From Pempheris klunzingeri (Eukaryota; Chordata; Actinopteri; Acropomatiformes; Pempheridae), in assembly GCF_042242105.1 (NCBI RefSeq), contig NC_092012.1:3891970-3955969 (forward strand): 64,000 bases of DNA. Direction: 5' to 3'. Position numbers and translations under genes: made by a program. This document shows, piece by piece, positions 24,090-36,780 of this stretch (its first letter is position 1; each line of letters opens with the position of its first letter). Under the pieces are notes generated by a model, which saw nothing but the letters and a program-made list of their open reading frames with translations, had not been told where the DNA came from and ran no database searches.

Positions 24090-24340
24090 GTAGACACAAG
24101 TGTTAAAATACAAAACTGGAAAATGGGTGACCGATATAAGGTCAATACACTAAACATGAAGCTAGAGCTAGGAGATAGTTAGCTTTGCTTAGCATAAAAA
24201 ATGCCTGCTAACATCTCCAAAGCTCATTTAATACATTATATCTTGTTTGTTTAAAACAGGTTAGCTGTATTCACTCTCTGTGCTAAGCTAAGCTAAGCTA
24301 ATTTCCTCATAGTCCCAGATGGAAGTCAGCAAACCAGGTA
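24090..24340 (-). repeat. 'GCTAAGCTAAGCTAA' family interspersed repeat
   Basis: Contains gagctaggagatagttagct, ttatatcttgtttgtttaaa and gtgctaagctaagctaagct. This is a very common percomorph repeat, recognised from memory. The orientation given is a guess. Confidence 0.55.
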
Positions 24341-26219
24341 TCATTTCAGTGGCCCAGAGCAGGGCGGTAAAATTAGGTGAGGCTGTCAGAGACATCCAGC
24401 GACCAGTCCGACTGTAGAAAACATTCCTGTATAAAGTTTGAATATTTAATTTTTGCCTTTTATAACAGAATTTACAACTGCACGTTACAAAGCTCCATCA
24501 CAAAGAACGAAACAGCCGCATTTCATAGCTGCATGCATTTCTGGAATAGTTACATAAAATAACAGATACAAAATGTACTCAACATATTTTGTTCCAATCT
24601 CTGTAAACAACAGAACAACATAAGTAAAACCTCAGCAGGATTTTGAAGATACACCTGCACAGAAAGCAGACGGTGATTGGAAACCCAGATAGCAAACGTC
24701 ACGGATCATATTTGGGACATGTTGGATCTTTACATGGTGTTGAACAGCCCAAAGATGAAACAAACAGGAGAACAGAGGTCTTTGATGGACACGAACCCTG
24801 AAGGATGATGGAAATTTGGTCTGAAATCCAACTGGACCCGTTAATTTGAAAGAATACGAATATACTGACCCCTTTTTTTACGAGAGCGACCCGAGACCCA
24901 AGATGAGGCTTGACGAAGCCAGTACTTATAATTTAAATAATCAAAAAATATAATAAAACGACATCAAGGCTTGACGCTACACAGCTCTTACGTGCTTCTG
25001 ATCGTGGGTCTTCTCAGATCCACTACATATTACACATTATGGTGAACAGAGCGGTGACAGAACGGGACCAAACTGACCCTAATGAATCATGGACACCCAG
25101 GAGGACCTCTCCAGTGAACACACTCATTATACAGAGAACACAGTCTCAAAATTGGCCTATAATTTAATTTACTGGGTTAAATGAGCTTACATACCTGATA
25201 TTTACTCAGGCAATTGATTTCCTCACTCTGATTATTATTTGGATGGCAGATGGTGGGTGGGTGGTAATCCCAGCTGCCCACTGGCCTGACCCCTTGCACT
25301 CCACCCACCTCCTCCTCCCAAACCAACACGCGACACCCCCTCCTCCTGGTGTCTTAACGAACCCGCTGAGCCGCGCGGCCAAAGAGCTGCTTTAAACTGG
25401 TGAGTAATGGCTGTGTCAGCAGTCAGTAGATGAGCCAGGGGGTGAGGGTGTGAGGGGGTGAGGGGATGAGTGGGGTATTAGAGCCCCCATTAAGTGGTTT
25501 CTATTGTTAAGGAAAGAATATATTGTAAACACAGCAGCCACTGTTACTCTACACACCCGAGACTCTTAAAGAAAAGCTTTTGAGTTTGTGTTTATCATCA
25601 AATGAACCGAACTGCAAAGGAAAAAGTGTGATTTTTATTAAATTCTGTTAAATATGAGTTTAGAGCAACATCTGTGTACGTTTGATCTAGATTCTCTAAT
25701 CAAAATCAAGCAATTAAGAAAATAAAGATAAAAAAATAATTATTTTTTCAGACTGATTGATTGATTTTTGGTTTTAAAATTCAGACACGTAAATCAAATG
25801 TCACCAGAGCTCAAACTGAGGCCCTAAAAAAGTGGTTATTTTTTTGTTTACAGCGACTTTAAGGAGATAATTGCGTTTTTATAGGAAAGTCGACTCCTCA
25901 TTTTCCAGATCATGAGACTGCAGAGATACTGTAAGAGCCAATTAGTCCTGTCTCCATGCAACAGACGAAATCAATTGATTTTATCCGCTGAATTTCATCA
26001 GAGTATCTTCAATGACTTGGAGGAGAAAACTCTACTTCTCACATATCAGACGTTTTTAGGATAATTTAGATTTAAAGTTATCAAACGGCACGGCCCTTCA
26101 GAAAGTACATCCCTCCATCTGTTAAAACAAAGCAGAGACATTGTACTGTAGCTTACAGAAATGTAACAATAGTCATTTCAGTTACCTAATTTCCTATAAT
26201 CTTCTTGCTTCCTCTGCGT

Positions 26220-26350
26220 TTCCACAGAGGCCCTAATCTAATCTAAAGTCATCTCAGCTAATCCGCAGCAGCAACAGCAGCAGCGGCCGACATGAATTAG
26301 GTCCTCGACTGATGGCCGGCCGTTTGTCTAATTAGTTTGTTTCACTTAAC
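26220..26350. promoter_or_regulatory. candidate enhancer: homeodomain-site cluster
   Basis: Within about 100 bp lie two overlapping taatct words (26234-26244), the CRX/OTX-type ctaatcc (26258-26264), gaattag (26294-26300) and the palindrome ctaattag (26328-26335). It lies about 12.5 kb upstream of nr2e3. The motifs are seen; function is inference. Confidence 0.25.
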
Positions 26351-28775
26351 GAATGCAAAAGTGAAATCTAGACATTTGGGAATTAGACGAGGAGTTAAAG
26401 TTAAAGGTGTTTGACTTCAAAGACAAATCATTGTTGTCTGCTTCCTGCTGCTGAAGTCAGTAAAACAAATTATCTGTAATCTGTTTGTTTCTATTTCACA
26501 GTAGGAGCAGTTACGGCAGTTTAGCTTTGAGTGAAAGCTGAAAAATATTAAATTGTTTTTTATTATTTTGTTCTGATGGGTGAATTGGGTCAAATGTCCT
26601 CATTTTATTTAATTGTCTTTCCCTAATGGATTAAATGAGACGTCACTGCTAAATTACCTGGTAAATAAGGCCTACCTGGAATTTTTAATCCTACTCTTTG
26701 ACAACAGTTGACATTCAAAAGGATTATTGAAATCTTCTTAAATTGATTCACCGTTGAACTGTACTCTGGACTCCACTGAGACATAATCATAAATTGTACT
26801 TCATTACAAACCCACCAGAAGACAAGTTTGTCTTTATTAATTTATTGGCTCATTTAACAACCTCTGTTAGCTGAAACTTTAATATAATAATGACATAAAG
26901 TTGAATATTTAAGGACATATATTTGCATATTAGACGAACACGTGTTCCTGACGTAAGCCAGAGATATTAAGTTGAACAGATTAGAGCTGGTATTTTCCTT
27001 CTGACTGAGGTCAGCAGGGTGGACAACCAAAATAGAGAGTCGTATTTTCTTTTTAACTGAGCATACCATGATGATTTATGATCGGCAGTGTTGCAAAACC
27101 CTGAAATATTCTGGTTTGCAGATGATCAGTAACAGGAATGGCTGTCCACTTTGGATGTTTAGATAAAAATAAGACAGAATGGATCCTGTCGTTCGTGTTC
27201 ATTCAGATTCCTCCCGAGAAAAGTGGTTTTCTTTATTCTCTTCACCTTTTTTGGAGGGAGAAAGGAAACAATTTCGGGAATTTACGGTTGAGAAAAATCT
27301 TTTTTTCAACCTGTTTGAATTATGACATGATATTTTATATTTGTCAATTAAGGTGCAATTAAGTACCATTTATTTCACATTATGTTTCCTGTGATGTACG
27401 TCACCTTAGCTTAGCTTAATTTAGCTACGTTCCACACACACATTGTCTTCCCTGATGTGTTTTATTCAGTGACTCTTGATCCTTTTAACAAAAGGGAAGC
27501 CAAAGAATGAATGAGCAGACCTACCTGCTCCTGTGACTGCATACTGATACTGAACACATTTTTAAATAAGGTCCCATGGGACTCTCTATAGCCAGCTGAT
27601 GACTGGAAGTGCAGGACTAGAAGAAGAACATGTGAACTGTCTGTGTCTGTATTATGTACTAAACACACACTTTAATGACTCCAGAACCAGAAGACTAAAG
27701 AGCAAACAGCTACAATATGATTTGTTCAGCTGTGACTTATTCCTGAGTAGCTTTGGTGTCATGTATGGTGAGTTTCTCCTCCCAAGAAGCTCAAAAAAAA
27801 TCATGACCACTAACCTTAACTTCATGTTTATTATAGTAAAGTTATTATATAGTCTAGTTATTTTGCAGTTTGCACTTTGCACATATCATATTTAATTGTT
27901 AAAGTCTATTCTGTATAGTTTAACTTACTTTGCACACTTCACCTCACACACTGTGACACTTCTCACAAATTTGTACTTTTTGTTTTAAAAAGGGACAGAC
28001 TATTTAATTTAATTGTATTTTATTGTGTCTAAGTTTCTGTTCAATTTTGTATTTTAATATTTTATTATGTCGGTCTTATTCTTATTCTTATTCTTAGTAA
28101 CAATGGCAACAAAGGTCCATTAAGCCAAACGATGATATTTCCACAGATCTAATCAAGCTTTAACCACAAGGTTATGAAAACTGATTTTATCTTTTATAGT
28201 GATTTGTTCACATCAGAAGACGCTTGTCGTTACTTCAACCCACATCATGACTTTAAACCTAACTGAGGGGAGAAGTGAATCCGTAGCACACTGATTGATT
28301 CGTGGCCAGACGTGAGTGCTGTGTCCATCAAGTGTAAACAATTAGAGGACAATTTTCAGTTCTTGATTTTGGCCAAAACACACAACTGTGTCGTCGTCAG
28401 ATGAAGAGACACTTGCATGCAATTAATTTGGAGCACTTGTTGGATTAGGAAGCTCTTAATAAGCCCAATTAACACTATAATATATGGACAACAAGAAATT
28501 AATCATGTTTGATTTTGTAAAATGTTCTGGAAAACATTTGTCTCTTAATGAGGATCTGATTTTAAAGACCACTCGGTAATCATCAGATCATTTCACCTTC
28601 TGCTTTGCATCGTTGAACTGATTTTCTCTTTCGGTGTTCAACAGTCAGATACATGTGATGCTCACTGAGGCAAACACAAGGCCGCCGCTGGAGGCAGCAC
28701 GTTCTTTTTGGCCTATTGTATATCTGAATAAAAACAGTGTTAATTAAAACTTAACAAAAAACCAAACAATGCCGC

Positions 28776-28799
28776 CAGCAGCAGCAGCAGCAGCAGCAG
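28776..28799 (+). repeat. (CAG)8 microsatellite
   Basis: Eight uninterrupted CAG units in intergenic DNA. Confidence 0.9.
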
Positions 28800-29267
28800 T
28801 TGGCTGCTAAGTGTCTGCGGATCTCCTAAACAAACTGTGGGGCCCTGAGCTGCATCAAGAGGCTCAGCCGAGGTCCAATCTGACATTTATCTCTCCGGGC
28901 CGTTCTGCTGATGGCAGCACGACGTCGCTTTAGGAAGCAGCTGTTTACTGTCAGAGATCTAGGTCAGGACAGAGAGGGCTGGACACACGGCCGGCCACGC
29001 TCCTGCCAACAGTTTACACAGAGGCCAGCGTGCAGACAGCGATATTAGATATTTAACATTCAACATTCAATACTTTGATGCTAGTTCAATGCTGTGGAAA
29101 CGAGTGTGGGATAAGAAACACATCATGACCACACTGGGGACGTAAGACAAATGGTAAAATCGTAAAATCACCAAAAGTCAAAACTATTTTTCATCCTATT
29201 TTTACATATTATATACTTAAATACCCGTTTACATACAGAAATGACCGGTATAAACAAAAAAAGCATG

Positions 29268-29384
29268 TCTGTCGCTCTCTTCAAAGCCACCAGACTCCAT
29301 TGACAAAACCAGTAATTTTACCTCGATGCTTAGACTGGTTAAATTGTTTGTGTTACTGAGTGATTTGGTGTTTTAAAAGGTCGA
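29268..29384 (+). repeat. foldback repeat, single-arm copy
   Basis: Contains ccagactccattgacaaaa (29290-29308), identical to 8740-8758, and ends with gatttggtgttttaaaag like 8846-8860. Only one arm is present. Confidence 0.6.
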
Positions 29385-30317
29385 AACGAACACATAGACG
29401 AGGCCGTGCTACTCATTAAAAACAGTTCATGTCAGCATCTGTGGCTCAGATGTTATCAGTCGATGCCACTTGTGATGCAGGACTTAAATACTAAAATACA
29501 TTTTTAGTCGTCCGGGGGTAGCTATGGAGTCCCTCTGAGTCCAAGAGCTCAGAGTAGTAGAAGGGCGGATGGGAGGTGGCTGCCAGGATCCTCCTCTGGT
29601 CCTGCTTTTGGGGTTTTGACACAATCCTTGAAAGTTTATTCGTAGATCTACACTTATGGTAGAAAAGTTAAAATACTCAACAACATTTTTGTACTCTAGT
29701 TGTAAACTCTAGTTGTAAAACACCAAGGCCAGGTCAGATAAGCTCACCTGAGAGTCCAGAACTGTATTGAGATATTTAAAATGTTTCCACAGTTTCAACG
29801 TGGAGGCCATCAGGTAAAACTGGCTGTTTTCTTCAGGTAAGCAGCTCTTTTTTTTCTGGGCCATATTTGACTGATGTGACTAGAGGCTGAGACACTTTGA
29901 CTTGTCAGTGTAGGAGAAGCACAGGTGTTAATACTCACATTAACAATGGCTCTGTCCCAGGAAGCCGTGACAACAAACCAGCATCACGACGCCGGTACCC
30001 AAAAACTAATCAAAAGTCAAAATGTCCTCCGTGAAAAAGGCTGTTAGTTGTAGGTGCGTGGACAGTACTATAGAGATGTTAGTCAGATCAAGATCTTTAT
30101 GACACCAGGCAGTGTTGCTCATGGGAAATGCAGTCTTCATTCTGGGAAACACTACTGCTTTTGTCCACAGGAGGCGCCAAAAGCAACACAAAATGAAAGT
30201 TCCACATAGTTACTTTAACTTCTCAACCACATATGTATCTTACTGCATTCAGACAGTCACATGCATACAGTGAAGGTCGGAGCTGCGTTTTTGGTATTTC
30301 TTGTAAAAGAAGTGGAG

Positions 30318-30450
30318 TTTTTTGGCCTCACGATGGCGCTAGAGGAAAGGTCAAGGGGTCAGAGGGGGTTAATATTATGGGGATTGTAAAAATTATACAG
30401 CAGAATTCATAGAAATCTGGCCAATAGTTTTCAAGATGAAAGAGTGACTT
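30318..30450 (+). repeat. 'GCTAACATGCTGATG' family fragment
   Basis: Contains cacgatggcgctagaggaaa, ggtcaaggggtcag and aaatctggccaatagtttt, the 3' modules of the family seen at 15540-15925. Confidence 0.5.
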
Positions 30451-30640
30451 GCTGCCACAAATCAAAAATGTCTATTTGTGTGTTTATCTATTAAAACAGC
30501 AAACAGGAAGCACAGGCTGCTAAGAGTTCATCTCCACAGATGAGGTGAGTGATGTGCTTTCCACCCGACACACCTGACACACAGGTAAGAGGCTCAGCAG
30601 CCACAGTCAGATCCCAAAGGCAGCTTTATCACACTGTTAT

Positions 30641-30643
<3 letters not shown>

Positions 30644-30675
<32 letters not shown>
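30644..30675 (+). repeat. (CA)16 microsatellite
   Basis: Sixteen AC/CA units in an uninterrupted run. Confidence 0.9.
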
Positions 30676-30677
<2 letters not shown>

Positions 30678-30832
30678 ATGCGGGGCTGATGTGAGCAGGA
30701 CGCAGCCACACTGCCGTCGTCAGCACTGGCCAGATCAGATTTAACAACCCCCCCCACCCTCACACACACCCATCTCCTCATCTCCACTCTCCTCCTTGAG
30801 TTTCCTTCATGATCCATGGTAACACCCAACCA

Positions 30833-30879
30833 TGTGTGTGTGTGTGTGTGTGAGTGTGTGTATTCTTTTATCCTCTTTC

Positions 30880-30910
<31 letters not shown>
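30833..30910 (+). repeat. two (TG)n microsatellites
   Basis: TG runs at 30833-30861 (one AG interruption) and 30883-30910, separated by 21 bp. With the CA run 160 bp upstream they can form a CA/TG hairpin. Confidence 0.9.
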
Positions 30911-31439
30911 GCCCGCTCAGGCTGGCGAGGTTACCGAGTGTGAGCGCGGTGATGTAATCAGGTGTGTTGTAATGTGTGAACAGCAGATGTGATAAAAGGG
31001 CTCGACACAAACATGGCCGACGTGTTTCCATCACTTCACCTTTTTTTTTTTTTTATTATAATGCAAATAATGAAGAAAGTATAAAAAGTAGTTAAATCTA
31101 AATACTATTGATCCACACTCTACAATGAGAACCATGTAAAACACTCACATATTGTACTTAACGCACAACTTTGAGGTATTTGTGCTTATTTATTCAAATA
31201 TTTCCATTTTAAGCTGCTTCATAATTTCACTCAGGGTGAAATATTTCACTTTCTATATTTTATTTGACAGATTTCGTTACTTTGCCGATAAAGATTTGAC
31301 GGGATGGAAAATAGAACAAGGTTTTTTTTCATGTTAAAGATTAATCCAGCTGTTTGCAGCCTTTTTGGCTCTTGATGTCTTATTAACAGCAGTGTGTGGT
31401 CGAGGTCACACGTCGGAGGATTTCTCCCTCTAAACTTCT

Positions 31440-31595
31440 CCTTTAACTTTGACACTTTAACTACATTTTCCTGCTGATTCTCATGTACTTTTACTTATGT
31501 AGGATTTGTCATGCAGGACTTTTACCTGTAATGGAATATTTTTGCGTTGCTCCATTGGTACGTTTGCTTCAGTATTTCTTCCATCACTGACAATT
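31440..31595 (+). repeat. 'TACTTTTACTT' family repeat
   Basis: Contains catgtacttttacttatgta, gcaggacttttacctgtaat and tatttcttccatcactgac, in the order typical of the family. Confidence 0.55.
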
Positions 31596-32689
31596 TGACA
31601 ATTTACATTTTTCAGAAACTGCAAAATTATGGGGAGGGAAGGGTGTTTACATTTGGAAATGTATTTAAATTGTGAAATTCAATAAAAGATGGCTGAAAAT
31701 ATTATAATATTAATACAGGACTCTACTGACAAATGGCAAACATTTGGAAAATCTTAAAGTAATAATTCCATGACTGATAAATAACAATATTAGTGTTTTT
31801 GAGAGTGTAATAAGCACATTTTTTACTTTAACAAAACAATTTATCAGTTTATCGAGATTGAACTCCATTTGTGTCAGTTACCTTGTTGGCCTGATAAATT
31901 AGATAAAAGAAAAAAAGACATCTGGGGACGGATCAGACTTGGTTCAAGGATCAATTTAGCAGATTTTGGTGTGACTGATATCTGAAATCTGCACTATTAG
32001 ACGTCTAATATGCTGTAGACTAATGGATAAATACTTTTACTTAAGTATGTAAGTATTATTATCAGCAGAAGTAGACCGGCAGCTCTCTCTACGATGTTGT
32101 CAGACACGTAGAATAACAATCTGAGCCTGTCAGTGGCTAAAACAAGCACCTTTTCACCTTTAAACCTCCGTCAGATGTGGAACTGTTGATGGAGGTTTGT
32201 GCCGTCTCATGAACATGTTTTTCAAAGACTCATGAAGTACATCAGAGACTCATTATGTCATTACATAACAGGGCTTCTCTAATCATTCTTTGAATCCTAA
32301 TATAAGGCTGCTCCCATGCTAATCTATTTGTCTTGGCATAATCTATGGCCTGCTCGTGTAAGCAAGTCTCCACCTAAAACTTGATGGTGTCACTGTGTAC
32401 CGCAGCTTATCATTATTATGTAAACTGTTATAATGCTGAGATTGGCCCGGCCAGCAGGATGCAGCCGGTCATCTCAGCGACAGACTCATCTTTCTAAACA
32501 TAGAGAGCAGATCTGATCTGCAGCTCAGCACCGTCACACTCCTGCAGCAGGTGTCACTTTTACATGAGACCGGCCTCACTGCTTCCAAACATCCACTGTG
32601 TAATGACAGCGCGGCTTTCTCTTCTTCTGTCTTTGGTCTTCTTCTCTGTTCCTCTCATTTGAAGAAATTCACATTTGTTCGGTCTGTCC

Positions 32690-32835
32690 TTGTTAGTAAG
32701 TGAGCAAAATATTACCAACAATTGTGACAAAAACAGGGAGAATAGTAACCCTGTTCTGTTCTGGGAGGTAAAATGACTGTTTTTGTCAGTGGAGTCTGGT
32801 GGCTTTGAAGGTAGAGAGAGAACAGCTTCATTTTC
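32690..32835 (-). repeat. foldback repeat, single-arm copy
   Basis: Contains gggaggtaaaatgactgttt and gtggagtctggtggctttga, the reverse-strand form of the arm at 8668-8805. Confidence 0.6.
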
Positions 32836-34493
32836 TCTTTGGAAATGGCTCAACGGCATCATAAAACAGTGAAAATAATCCAAACATAGTGCACTCTGAC
32901 ACTGGTATTGTTGTTTTCAGGTGGCTAAATGAAGTTTTCCTGCTGTCCCAGCAGTACAGTGCTTAGCATCTGTCCCAAGACTCCTGTCTGCTTCTCTAAA
33001 CTAGAGGAAATAAACTGATTGCACTGTAGCTAACACACTGAACATGAAGGAGTACTTCGTATAACTCCATGTCATAAATCCAAACTATGCCTTTAAGATC
33101 CAAGAATATCATTAAGGATTTCTTAATATTACAAGTTTTTCCAATGAACTACTGCACATGTACATGTAAAAAAAACTGTTATGGGCCTCATGATTGTTTA
33201 TCAGTACATGCATTTGTATAACATGAACCATGGACGTTGTAGTTACGCTAGAAAAATGTCTTATAGACACTCCTATAGAAATAACGATTTCAGAAGATGG
33301 TGCAGTCGTGGCAGTAATTTATAAAAATTGACTCATGGGGCACTCTTGTAGCGTGAATGCATTTAGGAATAATTATTATAATTATAATGATGATAACTTT
33401 TATTTAAAAGCAAAGTTACAAAGTGTTTTACAGTAATTAGAGATTTAAAAGTTCATCACGGCTTCACCTGGCTGAGATCTGCAGACATTTATGATTTGAC
33501 TTCCTGTCTTTCCTCCTCCTTCTTCACCATCACTTTCAAATAAAGCATAAAAATGCCCTAAAAATATTGCTGCAGTTAAAGCAGCCGACTGGAGACTCAT
33601 CATCAGCAGTAAAAGCTGAAAGTTTCTGAGATTTACAAGAGGAAGAGCTCAAAATGTTTCGAACCGCTCCGTCATTACGTTTTTTGTAATTATAACTGAG
33701 GTTAATGGACCCTAAACCTCGCCCTTTATGCATACCTCACATTATTTGAGTGGATAATAATATGATTTCAATAAATAATAAAGCAATAATGCCATCACTC
33801 ATGAGGCCCTTTTGCTCATAAGATATTAAAAGGCACCAGCAGCACATTATAAATGAATTAAAGCTGCATAATGCATGAAGAAGAGATGAGTAAGGCACTA
33901 GTCAGCTAGCTGGTTTGGGTTTAAATCATCAGCTGGTCTAAATGCTGTTTCTGAGGCTTTTTTAACTCCTAATTCCTAAACTATCAGCTACAGACAGTAA
34001 TTATATGTGTCACCACTGTAAGAGATTATTATTATTTATTATTAGAGTAACAGAAACTATGCAGCACACCGTGGGGGTGTTTCCTCGCTTTAAAGTAAAA
34101 TAAATGTTCAAAAGTTGGAACAAAAACTGACACAAGATAAAACACAAAAACATAAAAAAAGAACATAACAGTGACTTACTTGATTTATTTTTCCATCAGC
34201 CACCATCATGTGAACATATTCAAGAGGATCCGACACTATCACATTATTAATGGGGGCATTTCTTATGTTACCTGAAAACAGAGTCAAGAGTTAATGGAGG
34301 AACTTTGAGGTCAAAAGTGGCCAAAGAATCACCGCACGTGCTCGTCTGTAGTGATCTAAACGACAGCATCAGCTCGGCGTGTAATCATCGATCAACCGGA
34401 AGCAGCTCCAGCTGTTCATCAGTGAGAAGCACAGATAGTAAACATGTGCATAGAAGCAGGTGGATGGAAATGGACCTAATGTGACTCTTTTAA

Positions 34494-34876
34494 CCTCTAA
34501 AGACCTGCGTGGACATCACATTTTGGGTTATATGACCATAGTAGTTAATTCTGCTTAGCTGGGGCCGTATGGACATGTATGTGGGCAAAATTGTTCAAAA
34601 TATGTTTTGTATGTGTTATAAATACATGCAAAAGCAGTCAGGAAAAAAAACTGCTATGTTCAGGGTGGAAATAAAGAGTTTTGCACAAAGGTGACTTTAT
34701 TATGTTTTCTGGAAATTAAGACCGATTGTCCACATATGTGGACATAATGTTTCTCTAAAACTACACCATGTAAAAAGATGATGCTTAGGTTTTATACTTA
34801 TCAGGGTCCAATAAGCCCAAATAGCAAGGAGAAATAAAAAAATGCATATCAAACAAGAGCTCGGGTCTTAAGAGGG
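34494..34876. mobile_element. non-autonomous element with terminal inverted repeats
   Basis: A 383-bp block whose left end cctctaaagacctg is nearly inverted at its right end (cgggtcttaagagg). The interior has no ORF and includes 'tgtccacatatgtggacata', itself a palindrome (TCCACATATGTGGA). I recall similar fish elements. Confidence 0.55.
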
Positions 34877-36539
34877 TGAGAGCGGTGACTCTAAAGTGGG
34901 CTCCAAAATCTCTGAGACCGCAGTGAAAATCTCTCATATTGTCACATCAACGTGGAAGTTTGAGGCTTCGGGAGCAGTAATAACACAAGATGTTATGACA
35001 TGTTTGAGATTCTGAGCAAATTTGTGGCACTGAACAACTTATCTCCTTTGTAGAAAAGGTCAGATTTCCTTGAGTTATTTCTTTTCATGACCGACTTCCT
35101 CTTCGTATGTTCGGTGCCGCAAATTTGCTTAAAAATCTTAAATATTTCTTCATCACTTTAGATGTTGTATTTTTTTAAAAACATTCAGCTTTATTCCCAG
35201 GTTTTGCGTGAAAAGATGAGAGGTCTCAGACTTTAGGACCCCACTTGTATGAGCACATCATTAATCAGCGTGTAATTGGGTGAATCCACGCAGAAAGCCT
35301 GCAGACCACTGATCTCACAAGACTAATTAACTGGTAAATCTTACAAAGGTCAACAGTGTGTTGGCCAAGGGTGAAGAGAGTAGCCACCATATGGCTAAAG
35401 ATGCCCACAAGGAGTGTGTCTTCACTGCTCTTTTAATCTTTTGAGCTAATTGTGGTGTCCCCCTCCTCCCTCGTCTTGTGGTGACTGCGGCCGGTGCCCA
35501 GGCAGACAAAATGTGGTCAAACTCTAATCTACTTAACTGCTTTCCACTTTGTTTTTGCAATTATGGTCGCGCCTTGTTAGTGCGGAGCAGCAACTCGCTG
35601 ACATCGACATTAATTTTGCTCTCCAGGCAGATTTTCTGCTTAGAGTTTTGGCAGCGACAAAACGTGTCTGGTACAGTCAGGACAGTTGTTTGTTTGTTTT
35701 TTAGCAGCATAGGGATTAATGCAAAACGACCACTTGTTCAACAAGAATCATTCATTTATTTACTGCACAAATCAATACTTTTACATGAGTAATGGATATA
35801 ATGACTGCGCTGTATGGTGCTCATTGCAGGGATTTATTTGAATAGTCAATAAAAATGTGTGTGATTCTATTTACATTTTGTTATTTTCATTAGATTTTTA
35901 TGCACTGTTTTTTTTATTTTTGAGATTTCGGATTATTTTACCTCCAAAACATGTTTTCTTTTCAGACTAATGGGACATTTAGGAGTTTATTTTAATTCAC
36001 TTTGTTAATTAACATCTGGAGGTTTCTGCTTTAAAGGCTATTTTCTCAAAATGAGTTTTTTTTCCACACTTCAGCAGTAATTACATACACCAATTTCCAC
36101 TTTTATTCCTCTCATGGGGATGTTCATCCATCACTCACAGCCTGATTTACACACTATTTTAGTCCTAAAAACAGGTGAAAACTGTTTTTTTTATTTGGAT
36201 TTTGATAGTAAGAGAATGTGAGCAGGTAGAGTAAGACGCTAAAAAACCTTTTTCTCTAATAACATGTCAAAGATTCAGATTTCTATTATGGAAATGTTTG
36301 CAGATTAGAGTGTATTTCTTTACATAATGTCTAATATGTACATTTAAACATTCAGAAAACCTTTAATACAGGAAGTAATCTTTGTCTTAATGTAAGTAAC
36401 AACTACAACTAGGGATGTTTCATGCTGATATCTATTAAAGATTTCACCCCACTCACCTGTACTTAGATCTGTGTGAGTTATAGAATCGTCCTCGTGTCAT
36501 TAACAAGCTACAAAATATAACAAAAAACATGACGTCTGT

Positions 36540-36780
36540 GTCCTCAGTGGTGGGTTACGGCCCCTTCAGGTCCCTTCAGCTCTACTTAGTCTCTTTTAGC
36601 TCATTGTTTTGGTTTTATAGCAGCTGTTTTTTCAGCAAACACACTTTTACAAACCCCCCCTGCACACTGCTCAGCTCCAAACAGCACACAGACAAAGTCA
36701 GAGACCAAGCGGTGAAGAAAGTGGAACATTTAGTGGCAAAACAACATTTTTGTCAGGAGTGGTGTGGAGAGACTAAAACA
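36540..36780 (+). repeat. probable interspersed repeat (family A relative)
   Basis: Contains ggtcccttcagctctactta, cttttagctcattgttttgg and cagctccaaacagcacacag with agaccaagcggtgaagaaag. It resembles a module I know from percomorph repeats; the boundaries are approximate. Confidence 0.35.

Noticed and set aside
30006..30191. 61-aa minus-strand ORF MCCFWRLLWTKAVVF...
   Set aside because: Looks like translated repeat sequence ('ggcgcctcctgtggacaaaa' type); no intact gene structure around it.
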